Origin: Jaltomata sinuosa
Taxonomy: Eukaryota; Streptophyta; Magnoliopsida; Solanales; Solanaceae
DNA length: 64,000 bases
Reading direction: 5' to 3'
NCBI GenBank assembly: GCA_003996215.1
Contig: QJPP01007217.1
Location: 558,001-622,000, forward strand
Under the pieces are notes generated by a model. It searched no databases. It was not told the origin of the DNA and saw nothing but the letters and a program-made list of their open reading frames with translations. The position numbers and the translations under genes are program-made. Shown here in pieces: positions 1 to 10,779 of this stretch (position 1 is the stretch's first letter; every line of letters starts with the position of its first letter).

Positions 1-180
1 TAAAAGAGATAAATTAATATATTCATGTTACTTTTTGACAGAGGTAAATTTAAGATTTGAACTTAAAAAGATTATTTTTTTAAGTTTTAAGCAGTAAACT
101 TATAGTACTTTTAAAATTAAGAATTTAATATCAGGGCGGAGGTATAATATTATGTATGGGTTTGGACGAACTCATTACTA
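1..180. repeat. Dispersed MITE-like repeat at the window edge
   Basis: An AT-rich stretch that recurs in diverged form near 19075-19250 and 20080-20170, sharing the words attaatatattcatgtta and, a little further on, 'gatttgaactt'. Its end, around 135-180, reads like the common Solanaceae non-autonomous repeat with 'ggcggaggtataatatta'. No reading frame is seen. The rest of the stretch to about 520 is AT-rich promoter-side DNA with no recognisable gene. Confidence 0.45.
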
Positions 181-652
181 AAACGAGCTACAAATTCATT
201 GGCATGTTCACAATCCATAACTTCAATCTTTGCCTGTGTCAGATTCTAATATTTGTTATTATTATTCTTTTTAACTTTTCACATTTATATTAATGTTTTG
301 TATCAAAAATACTGTACGATTGAATCCGCAGTTTAAAAGCTATACTCCCACTGGTTTCTAGCCACAACTCATAAAGAATCGACATGTAAAGGAATATATA
401 AGTGTTGGAAAATAATACTCCCTCCATATGTTAAATAAGAGCGATTATTTTCTTATTCAATATTTCGGTGAGAGTACTCTTCTTTTTTTCTTTTTTTTTA
501 ATAAAGATATTTTTTTTCTAGTACTAAAATACAAAACATATATTGACTTTTTTTTGTTATTTGGAAGCAACGTCAGAGCAAGCCAAAATCGAAATCAAAA
601 TATTTATAACGTGCTAGCTTAAGCTAGATTCATTCTCTTCCTCCTTTTTTTT

Positions 653-662
653 CTCTATAAAA
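653..662 (+). promoter_or_regulatory. TATA box of the multicystatin gene
   Basis: The sequence tctctataaaaac lies about 90 bases before the start codon at 750, after a C/T-rich tract. The same arrangement, with the same word tatttataacgtgcta about 50-80 bases upstream, precedes the second cystatin gene, so the two promoters are duplicates. The transcription start itself is inferred. Confidence 0.6.
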
Positions 663-749
663 ACAAGCTATGTTCACCTTCTTCTTCTCATCCCAAAAAT
701 ATTCCTTCTTCTTACAGCCCAGTACTTAAGTAATTAATTATTCGCAGTG

Positions 750-1839
750 ATGGCACAAAATATAGGAGGTATTACCAGTGCTCCATGTCCAAACAGCCTC
801 AAGTTCGATGATCTTGCTCGTTTTGCTGTCCAGGATTATAATAAGAAACAGGTTGGCAATGTAAAGAGTAACTCCATAACTTTGATTTAACATTCTTTTC
901 CATGACACCTTATTAGCTTGTTATGAAAAATTACATGTCTTTTGTACTTAAATAACAACATTATAACTTGATAGTTCTGAAATATCTATACATCGTCAGT
1001 GCATAGACTTTAAAAATGTATTGTTACTATAAGAAGATGTCTTTTTGAAGAATAATTAATTCATTTTTTTGATCGAACATATACTCTGTATTTCAGAATG
1101 CGCTTTTGGAGTTTGGAAAAGTTTTGGATGTGAAGCAACAGGTAGTTGCTGGGTATTTGTACTATATAACACTTGAGGCAACTGATGGTGGAAAGAAGAA
1201 AATATATGAGACCAAGATTTGGGTGAAGGAATGGGAGAATTTCAAGGAAGTTCAAGAATTCAAGCTTGTTGGTGATTATGTCCCAATGGCTGGAGGCATT
1301 ATCGATGTTCCATCCCCAAACGGCCTCTTGTTTCAAGATCTTGCTCGTTTTGCTGTCGAGGATTATAATCACAAACAGGTTAATGACAAACAGAGTAGCT
1401 AATATATAAGTTTATTGTAATAAGCTTTGCAAATGCGATAACTTAAATGCTTTGTGCCTAAGTGGATTAGTTGATTATGTATTCCTGACTTATTAATTTT
1501 TTTCATTTGAATAATACTATATGCTTTGTATTTCAGAATGCTCTTTTGGAGTTTGTAAATGTTTCGAGTGTGAAGGAACAAATAGTTGCTGGAATAATAT
1601 ACTACATAACACTTGTGGCAACTGATGGTGGAAAGAAGAAAGAATACGAAGCCAAGATTTGGGTGAAGCCATGGGAGAACTTCAAGGAAGTTGTAGAATT
1701 CAAGCCTGTTGGTGATGATGGCCCAAAGCCCGGAGGCATTTTCAATGTTCCAAGCCCAAACAACCTCGAGTTTGAAGAACTTGTTCGTTTTGCTGTCCAG
1801 GATTATAATCACAACCAGAAATTGAATCGGAGGGAGTAA
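750..1839 (+). CDS. Multicystatin-like cysteine protease inhibitor (two full domains plus a half)
   Basis: Phytocystatin that should inhibit papain-type cysteine proteases. Three exons, all phase 0: 750-851, 1097-1378 and 1537-1839, about 228 residues. Exon 1 gives the first LARFAVQDYN helix motif of the phytocystatin family. Each later exon starts with NALLEF, carries the inhibitory QxVxG loop (QVVAG in exon 2, QIVAG in exon 3) and the second loop (KEWENF, then KPWENF), and ends with the N-terminal half of the next domain (LARFAVEDYN; LVRFAVQDYN). This staggered exon/domain pattern is that of Solanaceae multicystatins, which in potato have eight domains. Here the third domain is cut: after DYNHNQ, where every other exon has a splice donor, the frame runs into KLNRRE and a stop. 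It is probably a shortened gene that could still give two working inhibitor units. No signal peptide is visible. Recognition is firm; function of the truncated form is inferred. Confidence 0.85.
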
Positions 1840-1893
1840 CGAGGTCTGGAAGTAAGACAAACAAATTGAATCGGAGGGAGTAACGAGATCTGG
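1819..1893. repeat. 31-bp direct repeat at the truncated end of the multicystatin
   Basis: A 31-base word beginning aaattgaatcggaggg occurs at 1819-1849 and again at 1863-1893 with one difference, separated by 13 bases. The first copy starts right after the CAG codon where a splice donor would be expected and supplies the stop codon of the multicystatin. It may mark a rearrangement or repair junction. Confidence 0.75.
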
Positions 1894-2059
1894 TTGTTTG
1901 CTGAAGATCAGGCCGAGTGTAGAGTCATCTGTGATCTAGAACAGATGGTACTGTGAAGTTTATATCATTGTAGTATAAGCTAAGTGTAGCTCTCAACTCA
2001 GAGAGGATCTGTGGTGTAATCTCAAACATGAGATTACTGGAATCAACCTACCTTGGTAA

Positions 2060-3450
2060 CGTTAGTTATAGCCGATGGGCGATTTTAATGTGATAGTGGA
2101 TCCTCATGAGAAAAAAGGTGGTAACTCTCATAAGATGGTTTTATCAACTACATGATGGACTATGGAATAATGGATGCCGGCTTTATTGGTTCAACCTTCA
2201 CCAGGTACAATCAAAGAGATCGTGGTCATAGAGCAATGATGAATCTGAAGTAATGGTGCTCTATTACATATTTAATCAGGACTCCTCATTGCCCTCTTCA
2301 GATTAAGAGATGTTCAACCAATTTTTTAGAGTGATGACTCCGGAAAATAGACACTTGTGGTCTTGCCCTTTTTTGGACCCTGTGCATAGTGGGAACTTAG
2401 TGCACCAAGCTACAGCTTTGACTATGGGATAATAAACACCATCGAAAAGCATAGCATAAATTGTGCTACCCTAAGAAAGAAGGTGCATGAAATGGGATTA
2501 ATTAAATCCTTAAAAGAGGTTTGTGACTCTTTTGCAGCTAAAACTTTGGTGAAATTTCAGGACAATGAAGTCTCTTCTTGAGGATTTTTTAGACGCCTTC
2601 ACTCAAAGGCTCCATCCTGTGGCCAAGAAATGGTCCTCTGGCCAATCTCACACTTCAAAAATTATGTTGGAGATTAGGTACAAGTGTGAGAAGTAAGCTT
2701 TCCGCTCTTTTCCTCTTACTAACTTAGATGGAGGAGATAGTAAGCACGACTTTCTACGCAATGATTTCTTCTTCTCTTATGATTTTTCAAGTTACAGGGG
2801 GAGACCAAGAGAGTAGATTGGCTGGTTTCTTCAGTCAAGTATAGTTGAATTTGAATAACATTCTGTGGAAAATTGGTCATGGGAATTAACTTATCTTTCT
2901 ATTGGGACAATGGAGGGTGCAGTAATTGCTTCCAAGATTCAGAACCCTCCTAGAACTAAGCATCATATGGTGTCTAAGTTCATCACCCAAGGTTGTTAGG
3001 ACAGAGCCAAGGTTCATAATGAACTCTCTCTGAACTTATCCCAATTTGTCCTTGATACTGTGATCAGTAAGTTCTAGGAAGACCTTCATACATGGATACC
3101 TCAATATGATAGAGTTTTCACCCCTAACAGTGCCTAGAATTTGATAAGAAAAGCCAAGAATTCCTCCCTCACTACTTCCAAAATTTAGCACACCAAGCTA
3201 CCCTTCAAAAAAATTTCTTTATGATGAGAGTGCTAGAAAACAAATTAATGGGCAGCTAGCTTCTAGATTCATGGACCTTCTATTTGTTGTTGTTGCAAAA
3301 AAATTGAGGAGAATGTATAGACATTCACTTGCATCACATACACTTGAGTAGTTATCTTAGGCCCAGGCCATGCTATTCAATAATATTGGAAAAATGAGCA
3401 AGTCTTTTATGTTATCAATGAAACTGAAAGAAAGAAAAAAAGATCAGTGC
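2060..3450 (+). mobile_element. Decayed LINE (non-LTR retrotransposon) remnant
   Basis: Translated in shifting frames, the region around 2070-2240 gives GDFNVIVDPHEKKGG, the pattern of the plant LINE apurinic endonuclease domain, followed by SDHCPL-like remains near 2280-2310. Around 3105-3330 frames give FTPNSA-NLIRKAK, a tryptophan/lysine-rich 'HTKLPFK' and an EEN-V stretch resembling the C-terminal zf-RVT zinc-binding domain. The reverse transcriptase core between them is not recognisable and many stops and shifts are present. It is an old, internally deleted copy lying between the two cystatin genes. Exact ends are not visible. Confidence 0.6.
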
Positions 3451-4880
3451 TTTTCATATAGATCGAGATTTGTAGCTTGATTTTTTACTCATTCCATACT
3501 GGGAAGAAATTCCCATAAAAATACCACTAGATTGAGCACCAATGATTTCGTATCGGGCCAAAATCTTGGCTAATTGATCCTAGTGGGGAGCACCTATTTG
3601 GAAATAGTGAGATGGTCAATCTAGTTTGGAAGTTCTTCTCTAATTGTCAAAACTCTTCCAATGCCTTCCCTTTGTCATTTATAGAAAGTTAGATGCTCAG
3701 CTAATTAGTATGAGGGGATCAACATTGCTTACAGGTATGACATTAATCAAATTACTTACACTCTCTCTTGTTCTTAGTTGTGCCTTCCCTACTATCAACT
3801 TTGGAGGAAAATGAGCAGATATGGTTAATCATAACAGTTTTTGTACACATAATGGTATATTTACACAATCAAATCGCTTAAGATGTAATTTTTAATATCT
3901 ATTTATAGTCATTTGATTTCTTTTCAAATGGATCGGCCCACATGAAATGACCCGCGGCCCAAATAAAAAATCCAACAAGCATATATATAAAACTTCAATA
4001 TTTTTTATATGAATTTAACTTATATTGCAAATTAGCATACTGTATATATTAATGCAAAAGGTCACTCATCATATTCCCTAAGTTATCTCTACATGTTTGC
4101 TATCGAAAGTTATCAATTAGGAGTAGTTTAAGTAACTTGATAGTATAAAAGTTATTTATATTTTTCATAAATAGAATCTAAGTTGTTTGTAAATTAGTGT
4201 AGCACCAACTAATTATATAAACATTAGGATATTGACACATAAATGTAATATAAATGATTTTACTAAGATATTTAGGTGACCATTTAAGAAATTTACTTGA
4301 AAGCGAATGCTCTTAAATATCTTTCCTCTTTCCTTATCACTTATCGCCACGTTTTTCTCTCCTCTATTGGATGTGGAGGGGTATGGACCAATAAGGCTAT
4401 CCACTATGTATCTAATTACCACTCATTTCTAAATTTCTCGTAATCATTCGATACTTATTGGTTTGATTACCTTGAGTTCTCATCATATATGGTCCATTAT
4501 ATGAGAAAATATCCCTGACCACATGATTTTTTTCCAAGGCCTAAATTTAAAATTACTCATAAAAAATGAAGGAATCACATACATCTGAGGGCGGATCTAG
4601 TGTTTAAGATACATTTTATTCAAACTTTATACATACCTAATAATTTAAAAGGCTAGAATTTTTCAAATTTATAAACGTCACATTCTGGTTCGGCCTCACA
4701 TGCATTCCACCACGGACAATTATCGAGCCTTCTTTCTTCTTTTTTTGGTTATTTGGAAGCAAAAGAGTTGGACCAACCCAAAATCTAAATCCATCAAATC
4801 AAAATATTTATAACGTGCTAAATTTAGACGGTTTAATTCATTTTGTTCACTAACTTCTCTTCTCTTCCCCTTTTTTTTTC
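3450..4880. other. Intergenic region upstream of cystatin 2
   Basis: AT-rich DNA without a supported gene. About 4400-4520 recurs inverted near 18650-18810. About 4590-4700 resembles a common Solanaceae MITE, with gagggcggatctagtg at its edge. From about 4740 it is alignable with the promoter of the first cystatin gene. Confidence 0.5.
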
Positions 4881-4882
4881 TC

Positions 4883-4891
4883 TATAAAAAA
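4883..4891 (+). promoter_or_regulatory. TATA box of cystatin 2
   Basis: The word tctataaaaaac after a C/T-rich tract, about 85 bases before the start codon at 4973, at the same relative place as in the first cystatin gene. Confidence 0.6.
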
Positions 4892-4972
4892 CAGTGTAGA
4901 CTTTGCCATTTTTCTCATCACAAAATATTTCATTCTTCTTACAGCCACGTAAGTAATTAATTATTCGCATCG

Positions 4973-5679
4973 ATGGAAAGGTCAGGAGGAATTATCGATG
5001 TTCCAATTGGATCCGAAAACAGCACCAAGTACGAAGAACTTGCTCGTTTTGCTGTCCATGATTATAATCAGAAAGAGGTTAATTTGTTGACTTAAATCTT
5101 TTACAAGTTTGAGATTTGATGGATTTTCCTGTTCGTTGATTTGATTTTGTTTGCTCTTGTGTGTTTATGTTGTTCGATTGTGTTTTAAAATAATTGTCCT
5201 ATTTGAACCTTACAAAACAAATGGTTAGTCATATATTTGGGGACAAAAAGAGTAATTTACAAATAAATTTATAGTAGTCAACTGTAATAAGTTTTGCAAA
5301 TGCACAAACTTCAAGCTTGTTTAAATTTAGGCAGATAATCTAAAATGTTTACTTTGTGAATCGTATTTTTCATGTTAGCTCCGCTCCTCCTTCGAATGCA
5401 TTGTTAATTACTAAGTAGATCAGTTGATTAAGTATTCAGGACTTATAATACTAATTTTATTTGAATAATATATGCTTTGTATTTCAGAATGCTCTTTTGG
5501 AGTTTATAAAGGTTTTAAGTGTGAAGGAACAAATTGTTGCCGGAACAATATACTATATAACACTTGAGGCAACTGATGGTGAAACGAAGAAAATATATGA
5601 GACTAAGATTTGGGTGAAGGAATGGGAGAACTTCAAGGAAGTTCAAGAATTCAAGCTTGTTGGTGATGCCCCACAGTGA
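4973..5679 (+). CDS. Single-domain phytocystatin
   Basis: Two exons, 4973-5077 and 5488-5679, joined in phase 0 (GAG before gt, cag before AATGCT), giving about 98 residues and one complete cystatin fold. It has the N-terminal glycine pair (SGGIIDVP), the plant motif LARFAVHDYN near residues 23-32, the papain-binding QIVAG loop near residue 50, and KEWENF as the second loop in place of the more usual PW. It ends GDAPQ and stop. The length fits a cytosolic plant cystatin and no signal peptide is seen. The promoter, the intron position and the NALLEF exon start match the multicystatin 4 kb upstream, so the two are tandem duplicates. Likely a defence or endogenous protease inhibitor; the target is not known. 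Confidence 0.9.
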
Positions 5680-5699
5680 TAATTACCTATAGCTTGACA

Positions 5700-7170
5700 T
5701 ATGAAATTACTCTTATGTTAGTGATAAATATCTCTTTATATAGAAGTGTTTGGATGTTGTAATGTAAGTGTATGTCACTACTATAAAATTTTTAATTAAA
5801 ATAAATAAAACGGTGCTTAGTTCACCATGTTTCGTAATAATTGGGGGATTAAAGTATTATTATCTCAATAATAATATCAATTTATCAATTTGCATCCCTT
5901 GAGACAGTATTATCAATTTATCATGGTCCTTACAATATTCTACACGTATCGCCTAGCTGTTATGATATGATACTGGGCTTGGGCCAAATGAAAGTAATGG
6001 GCAGGAAAATTATATCATGGACCTTGGGTTAATGGGCTTAGTCTTTAGAATGTGTGAAAAAATGGGTTAGTTGAAGGAAAAATTACGGGACATTGAATAT
6101 TGAAAGGTTTAATTACGGGACATGAGTTAACTTTCACATAATTATATTTTATAGGTATAGTTTAGAACAAGTAGCTATTATTTTGGGCAACATATACATT
6201 TTGGGGGAAGAAAACGTATATTACCTAGTCTCAAACTCTCTCTCACCCAATTTCCGGCGGAATTCACGCCCCACCCCCATGATTTATGGAGATTTTCATT
6301 TTAAATAGATTTTTCTAAAATTTCATCCTTCTTTAGTGATGTTTATATATGTATATAAGTATAAAAAAAAAAACTAAAATTTCATCTTTCTTTAGTGATG
6401 TTTATATATGTATATATATATATATCAACTAAAACGCATATATGTATATGCAATTGGAAGGCTTTTGACCTCATCTAAAATTCTAAAATTTTAACACGCT
6501 TGCTCTTGACCTCATCTACAAATTCAACTGTACCGTTTTTAGGGTAAACACTTTACATGATATACTAAGTTGTATATGATGTTTCTTATGTCATATGCTA
6601 ATTAGTATTCTCCTTTTACTTTGATTTTGTATGAACTCTCATCGGTCATGATTTTACTCTGACGTATATTAATCACACGTCTCGTGTTACACTACCTTTG
6701 TCATTGAACCACGATTAATCATAGGAAAAAGGTTAACTAATTTAATGTCTTCTGCAAGACTCTATACACAATATTGGTAATTCTTTTAAATCATAGTACT
6801 ATATATTTCATATCAGATCTATATATACCTATTGTCACACAGAGTAATATGTGCAACGGTTCTACTATTCATGACTTCAAATTTCAAATATATTAAATTA
6901 TCTCTTTTATTTTCTTATAGATAGGTACAAGAAAAACAACACTAAAAGAAATGTTTAAAAATAACACCAAAGTCTTCTGTACTTTTTTAAATTTTGTGCT
7001 AAGTTAAAACCGCACAAACAAATTGAAATTGAGGGAGTATAAATCTTATACCATATTAACATTCTCTTAGGCTTCTTTTTCTTCAAGAAAATGTTGATTT
7101 TTCTTTTCTTTTATATTTTTCTGTGTTCACAACAGAGGCTTAACTGTCATTGGTTGTCTTTGAGCGTTGG
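5700..7170. other. Intergenic DNA downstream of cystatin 2
   Basis: AT-rich, no supported gene. The stretch 5660-5840 (cystatin 3' end and UTR) recurs inverted at 19682-19876. About 6585-6715 recurs inverted near 19530-19640, and about 6740-6890 recurs inverted near 21340-21500. About 6285-6450 holds a local repeat: the phrase ttcatccttctttagtgatg, present twice within 100 bases, returns at 7940-7960. Confidence 0.5.
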
Positions 7171-8209
7171 GGGGTCGTGCCGTAGTTAGTAAAGAGGTAT
7201 TTTGTTCATGTATTAATTTATGTATAAGTTATACAAAGTTTGATAGTTAAATAGAACGTAAGTTATTCATTTATAAAATTAATACGACGTTTGGTTTGCA
7301 ATTTAGAAACCTGCATAACTAATACATGTATAAGTTATATATGAGTGAATTGGTGTATTATCTTATGCAAAGTAGAAGATGGAATAGCTAATACATGTAT
7401 AACTAATAATACCCACATAGTCAATACCCCCATAACTAATACATGTATAACTAATAGTACCCACATAGCCAATACCCCCATAACTAATACATGTATAATT
7501 CTAACTAACTACCAAACGACCCATTATCATCATATTTGTTTGACATTTACATGTCGATTCTTTAAGAGCAGTAGCTTTTGAACTGCAGATTTAATCGAAT
7601 TTAGTATTTTGAATACAAAACATTAATATACATGTGAAGAGCTAAAAATATTTAACAAATATTAAAATCTGACATAGGCAAAAATTTGAAGTTACAAATT
7701 TTGAACATGCCACTGAGTCTGTAGCTCGTTTTAGTAATGGGTTCATTCAAACTCATACATAATATTATACCTCCACCCCTGAAGTATAATATACATTGTA
7801 TATTATATCCTAACTAAAACGCATATATGTATATGTAATTGGAATGCTTTATTTTTTGTTATACATTGTATATGAGATTCATACTTTTGAGGTAACTACC
7901 ATGATTTATGGAGATTTTCATTTTAAAAAAAAAATCTAAAATTTCATCCTTCTTTAGTGATGTTTATATATGTATATATATACCAACTAAAATGCATATA
8001 TGTATATGCAATTGGAAGGCTTTGTTTTTGGTTATATATTGTATATGAGATTCATACTTTTAAGGTTCAAATATATATGAGATTCATACTTTTGAGGTTC
8101 AAATGTATTTGAGATTCAAACTTTTGAGATTAAAATGTATATGAGATTTATACATATCATATTATTAGTATATACATTTGAAATGTATATGCTTAGTTAA
8201 CTTGAATCT

Positions 8210-8247
<38 letters not shown>

Positions 8248-8410
8248 ATAGATAGTGAACACATGAGTATATGAAATTGCAAAGTATATAAATAGTTATT
8301 TGTATCTGAGATTTTTCAGCTGTATCAGTCAATTATGAAGAAAGAATATTAGTGAGAGTAAAAGACGCATGATTTATGGAGATTTCCATTTTAAAAAGAT
8401 TTTTCTAGCT
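6285..8410. repeat. Family of AT-rich local repeats (three or more copies)
   Basis: A block starting catgatttatggagatttt occurs at about 6279, 7901 and 8369. The first two copies continue into a shared segment with repeated tatatatgtatata and end with tatgcaattggaaggctt; the third diverges after about 40 bases. A run of short tandem units containing gagattcatacttttgagg covers about 8045-8150, and a pure AT dinucleotide tract covers about 8213-8242. No coding potential. Confidence 0.6.
7172..7522. mobile_element. MITE with imperfect 18-bp terminal inverted repeats
   Basis: The left end gggtcgtgccgtagttag and the right end ctaactaccaaacgaccc are inverted repeats of each other apart from a few bases. 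The interior has two to three tandem units of 'taatacatgtataactaata' joined to 'cccacatag', which makes a repetitive pseudo reading frame (ITNTCITN). A related copy lies at 37930-38450. No transposase and no clear target duplication were found. Confidence 0.6.
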
Positions 8411-8419
8411 GATTTTTAG

Positions 8420-10420
8420 GAATCTATTTTTATGGTATATATGTATATAAGCGTTTATATACAAATTGAGGACTGATTTTGAAACTTGAAATTAGCTACG
8501 GTTTGTAATTAAGAAACTTAAGCTATGGGCTATGAATAATTTAGCAAACTATAGCTATTTATGAAATTTTGCCTTAATTGAATAGCACAATGCTAAAGTA
8601 CTAGAGTTATGCGTATTGTGTATTTGCTTAGGCAAAATCTGTGTCTCTCATCCTCAATTCTCTCTAAGTCCTCTCATCCCTTTCTCTTTTATCGTTACTG
8701 CTATTGTTTGTATCTTCCTATTGAAATTTGCTCTTTCAGTATTAATCAAACACTTTTCCATGTTTGTTGAGTGTTAAAGTTAGTAAATTACAACATTCAT
8801 TTACTGTTTGTCACACTAGCTCTAGTAAATTTACAATACCTTGCTAATTTTTTCTTTAAAATAATTCGATGAATTTAATTAATTATGTATTAGGTCTTGA
8901 TTATAATTATTAGTATAGATGGAACACCCATCTAGATTCATTAGGAAGCAAAGCTACTTTGACAATTTTTTTAGATAACTCACTAAATTCAATATAAGAA
9001 AATATTTTAACATTAAAAAACATTAGTTTAAGAAGATATGTCTATTCTAACTAAAATATAATACGTAATTTGACAAAAAGTTGGTCAAAGGAAACTTCTA
9101 TCGTAAAATGAGAAGCTTAGCCACGCTTTGATTAGTCAAAGTCAAACATGAACATAACTTAATTAGGTGACAAATATTTTTAACAAGTCTTTAAACTGCA
9201 AATATGATTCTATTAAGTCTTAAGAACGTGCTCCCAATTGGGTCTTCACATGAATAAACGAAAAAAATCACCAAAGAATGTCGTGCAGTAGATAACGATG
9301 TTCTTCAAGACTCGGTTTCGAGTCGTGTATATAGAATTTTTTTTGATAGGGAACACTTACTCTGAATAAGCCTTACGCGACATTACTAATCTAAATTAGT
9401 CAAGTTTTAATAAAAATATCGCACACCGTATGAAGAAAAAAAAAGCGGAAGAACTTTTAGACTTGTATAACCAAGGATGTACTAACTACTAATACTAATA
9501 AATTAAATATGATTTGACGAATATATTAGAATATTTAGAATAAAATAGATATAGAGCGGGTAGCGAATAGCAAGAATGGAACTCATATCGTTAGCTTGGA
9601 AGGTTAGTACTCCACACAATTTTGAACTCGGTTGTGTCGGTGCACAAAGTAAGTACATAACAATTGCATAAATTTTTGGTAAAGAATGAACGCGATTGTA
9701 ATATTTTAATAATTCATTAGTTTTAGTTTCTCCAATATCATGCTTATGTGAATTTAACGGACTTTTAATTGTTAAGCACATGATTAATTACATAACCTTT
9801 AATTGTTCTTAAAGAAATAAAATGGTATTTTGATAATCATTTTGAGTTAATATTAGTTAAATAATATTTTTTTCTTTAATTAGTAAAAGTAACCAGTATC
9901 GCACAATTATATTCATCGAATATATAATAAGATCATTTAATTAGAATCATGAGGAAAAATAACGTTAATTTTAGCTTTTGTAATAACAACTTTGGTACAC
10001 ATACTTTGAACAATCAATCAATATTTGATCTTTGGGAAACCACCTATATCAGTCCAGAAATTGTTGCTTCGTGATAGTGAAGGACCTCTATATTTTTGTA
10101 ACACCCCGACCTAGTTAACTTGGGTTTAGAGTCTAGTAATTCTTTTTTAATAATCGTAGTGTCCGGGCCAGCTTGCATGCACCTCTATTAATTTCACGGG
10201 ATACCTGCTACCTCTCACAAACAACATGTATTCTTACCGTCAACAATGTACCCTACGGTCAATAGACTCAATACGACCCAATGCTAATTCTTTTATTTTA
10301 ACGTAATAAAATACGTAATCTTTCGTGATAAAAAATCAAATAATATTTTTAATAATTGAATAATATATCCATCAAAGTCCAAATCCAAATAAACAAAAAA
10401 TATATCAATTAATAGTTAAA
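8420..10420. other. Intergenic, no recognised feature
   Basis: AT-rich DNA. I see no gene, tRNA or clear mobile-element termini. A short minus-strand frame at 9503-9781 has no family resemblance and is probably chance. Confidence 0.4.
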
Positions 10421-10425
10421 AAAAA

Positions 10426-10645
10426 ACTCTTATCCAAATGTTGAAGTGGGTTAAAAAATCATGAAGTCTAAGGTCTGAGGTTCAAATTTCAACAAAGACA
10501 AAAAACACTAGGTGATTCTTTCCATCTGATATAGCCTTGGTGGATAGAGTTACCTAGTACCTGTTGCTGGTGGGAGATACGTGAAAGCTGACCCGAACAC
10601 CACGGTCATCAATCAAAAAAAAAAAAAAAACTCTTATCCAAATGT
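10426..10645 (+). mobile_element. tRNA-derived SINE with poly(A) tail and 16-bp target duplication
   Basis: The element is 10442-10629. A B-box-like ggttcaaatttc sits near 10480, then the body reads through cactaggtgattctttccat and gtacctgttgctggtgggag to a terminal A run. It is flanked by the exact 16-base duplication actcttatccaaatgt at 10426-10441 and 10630-10645. This is the layout of a Solanaceae tRNA-type SINE inserted by LINE machinery. The perfect duplication points to a fairly recent insertion, about 150 bases upstream of the next gene's leader. Confidence 0.8.
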
Positions 10646-10779
10646 CATACATTTCACATATATGTTTCAATTTAGGAAATAAACGGTACACGTATAAAAA
10701 AGGAAACGCATACATATTATTTATTAATATATAAAAAAGGAAAAAAGGAAAAAAGGAAAAAGAATTGTTGAAAATCCAT

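Noticed and set aside
1061..1860. Two minus-strand frames opposite the multicystatin exons
   Set aside because: They resemble each other only because the cystatin exons on the other strand are duplicates.
7345..7581. Repetitive ITNTCITN open frame
   Set aside because: It arises from tandem units inside a MITE, with no start context or relatives.
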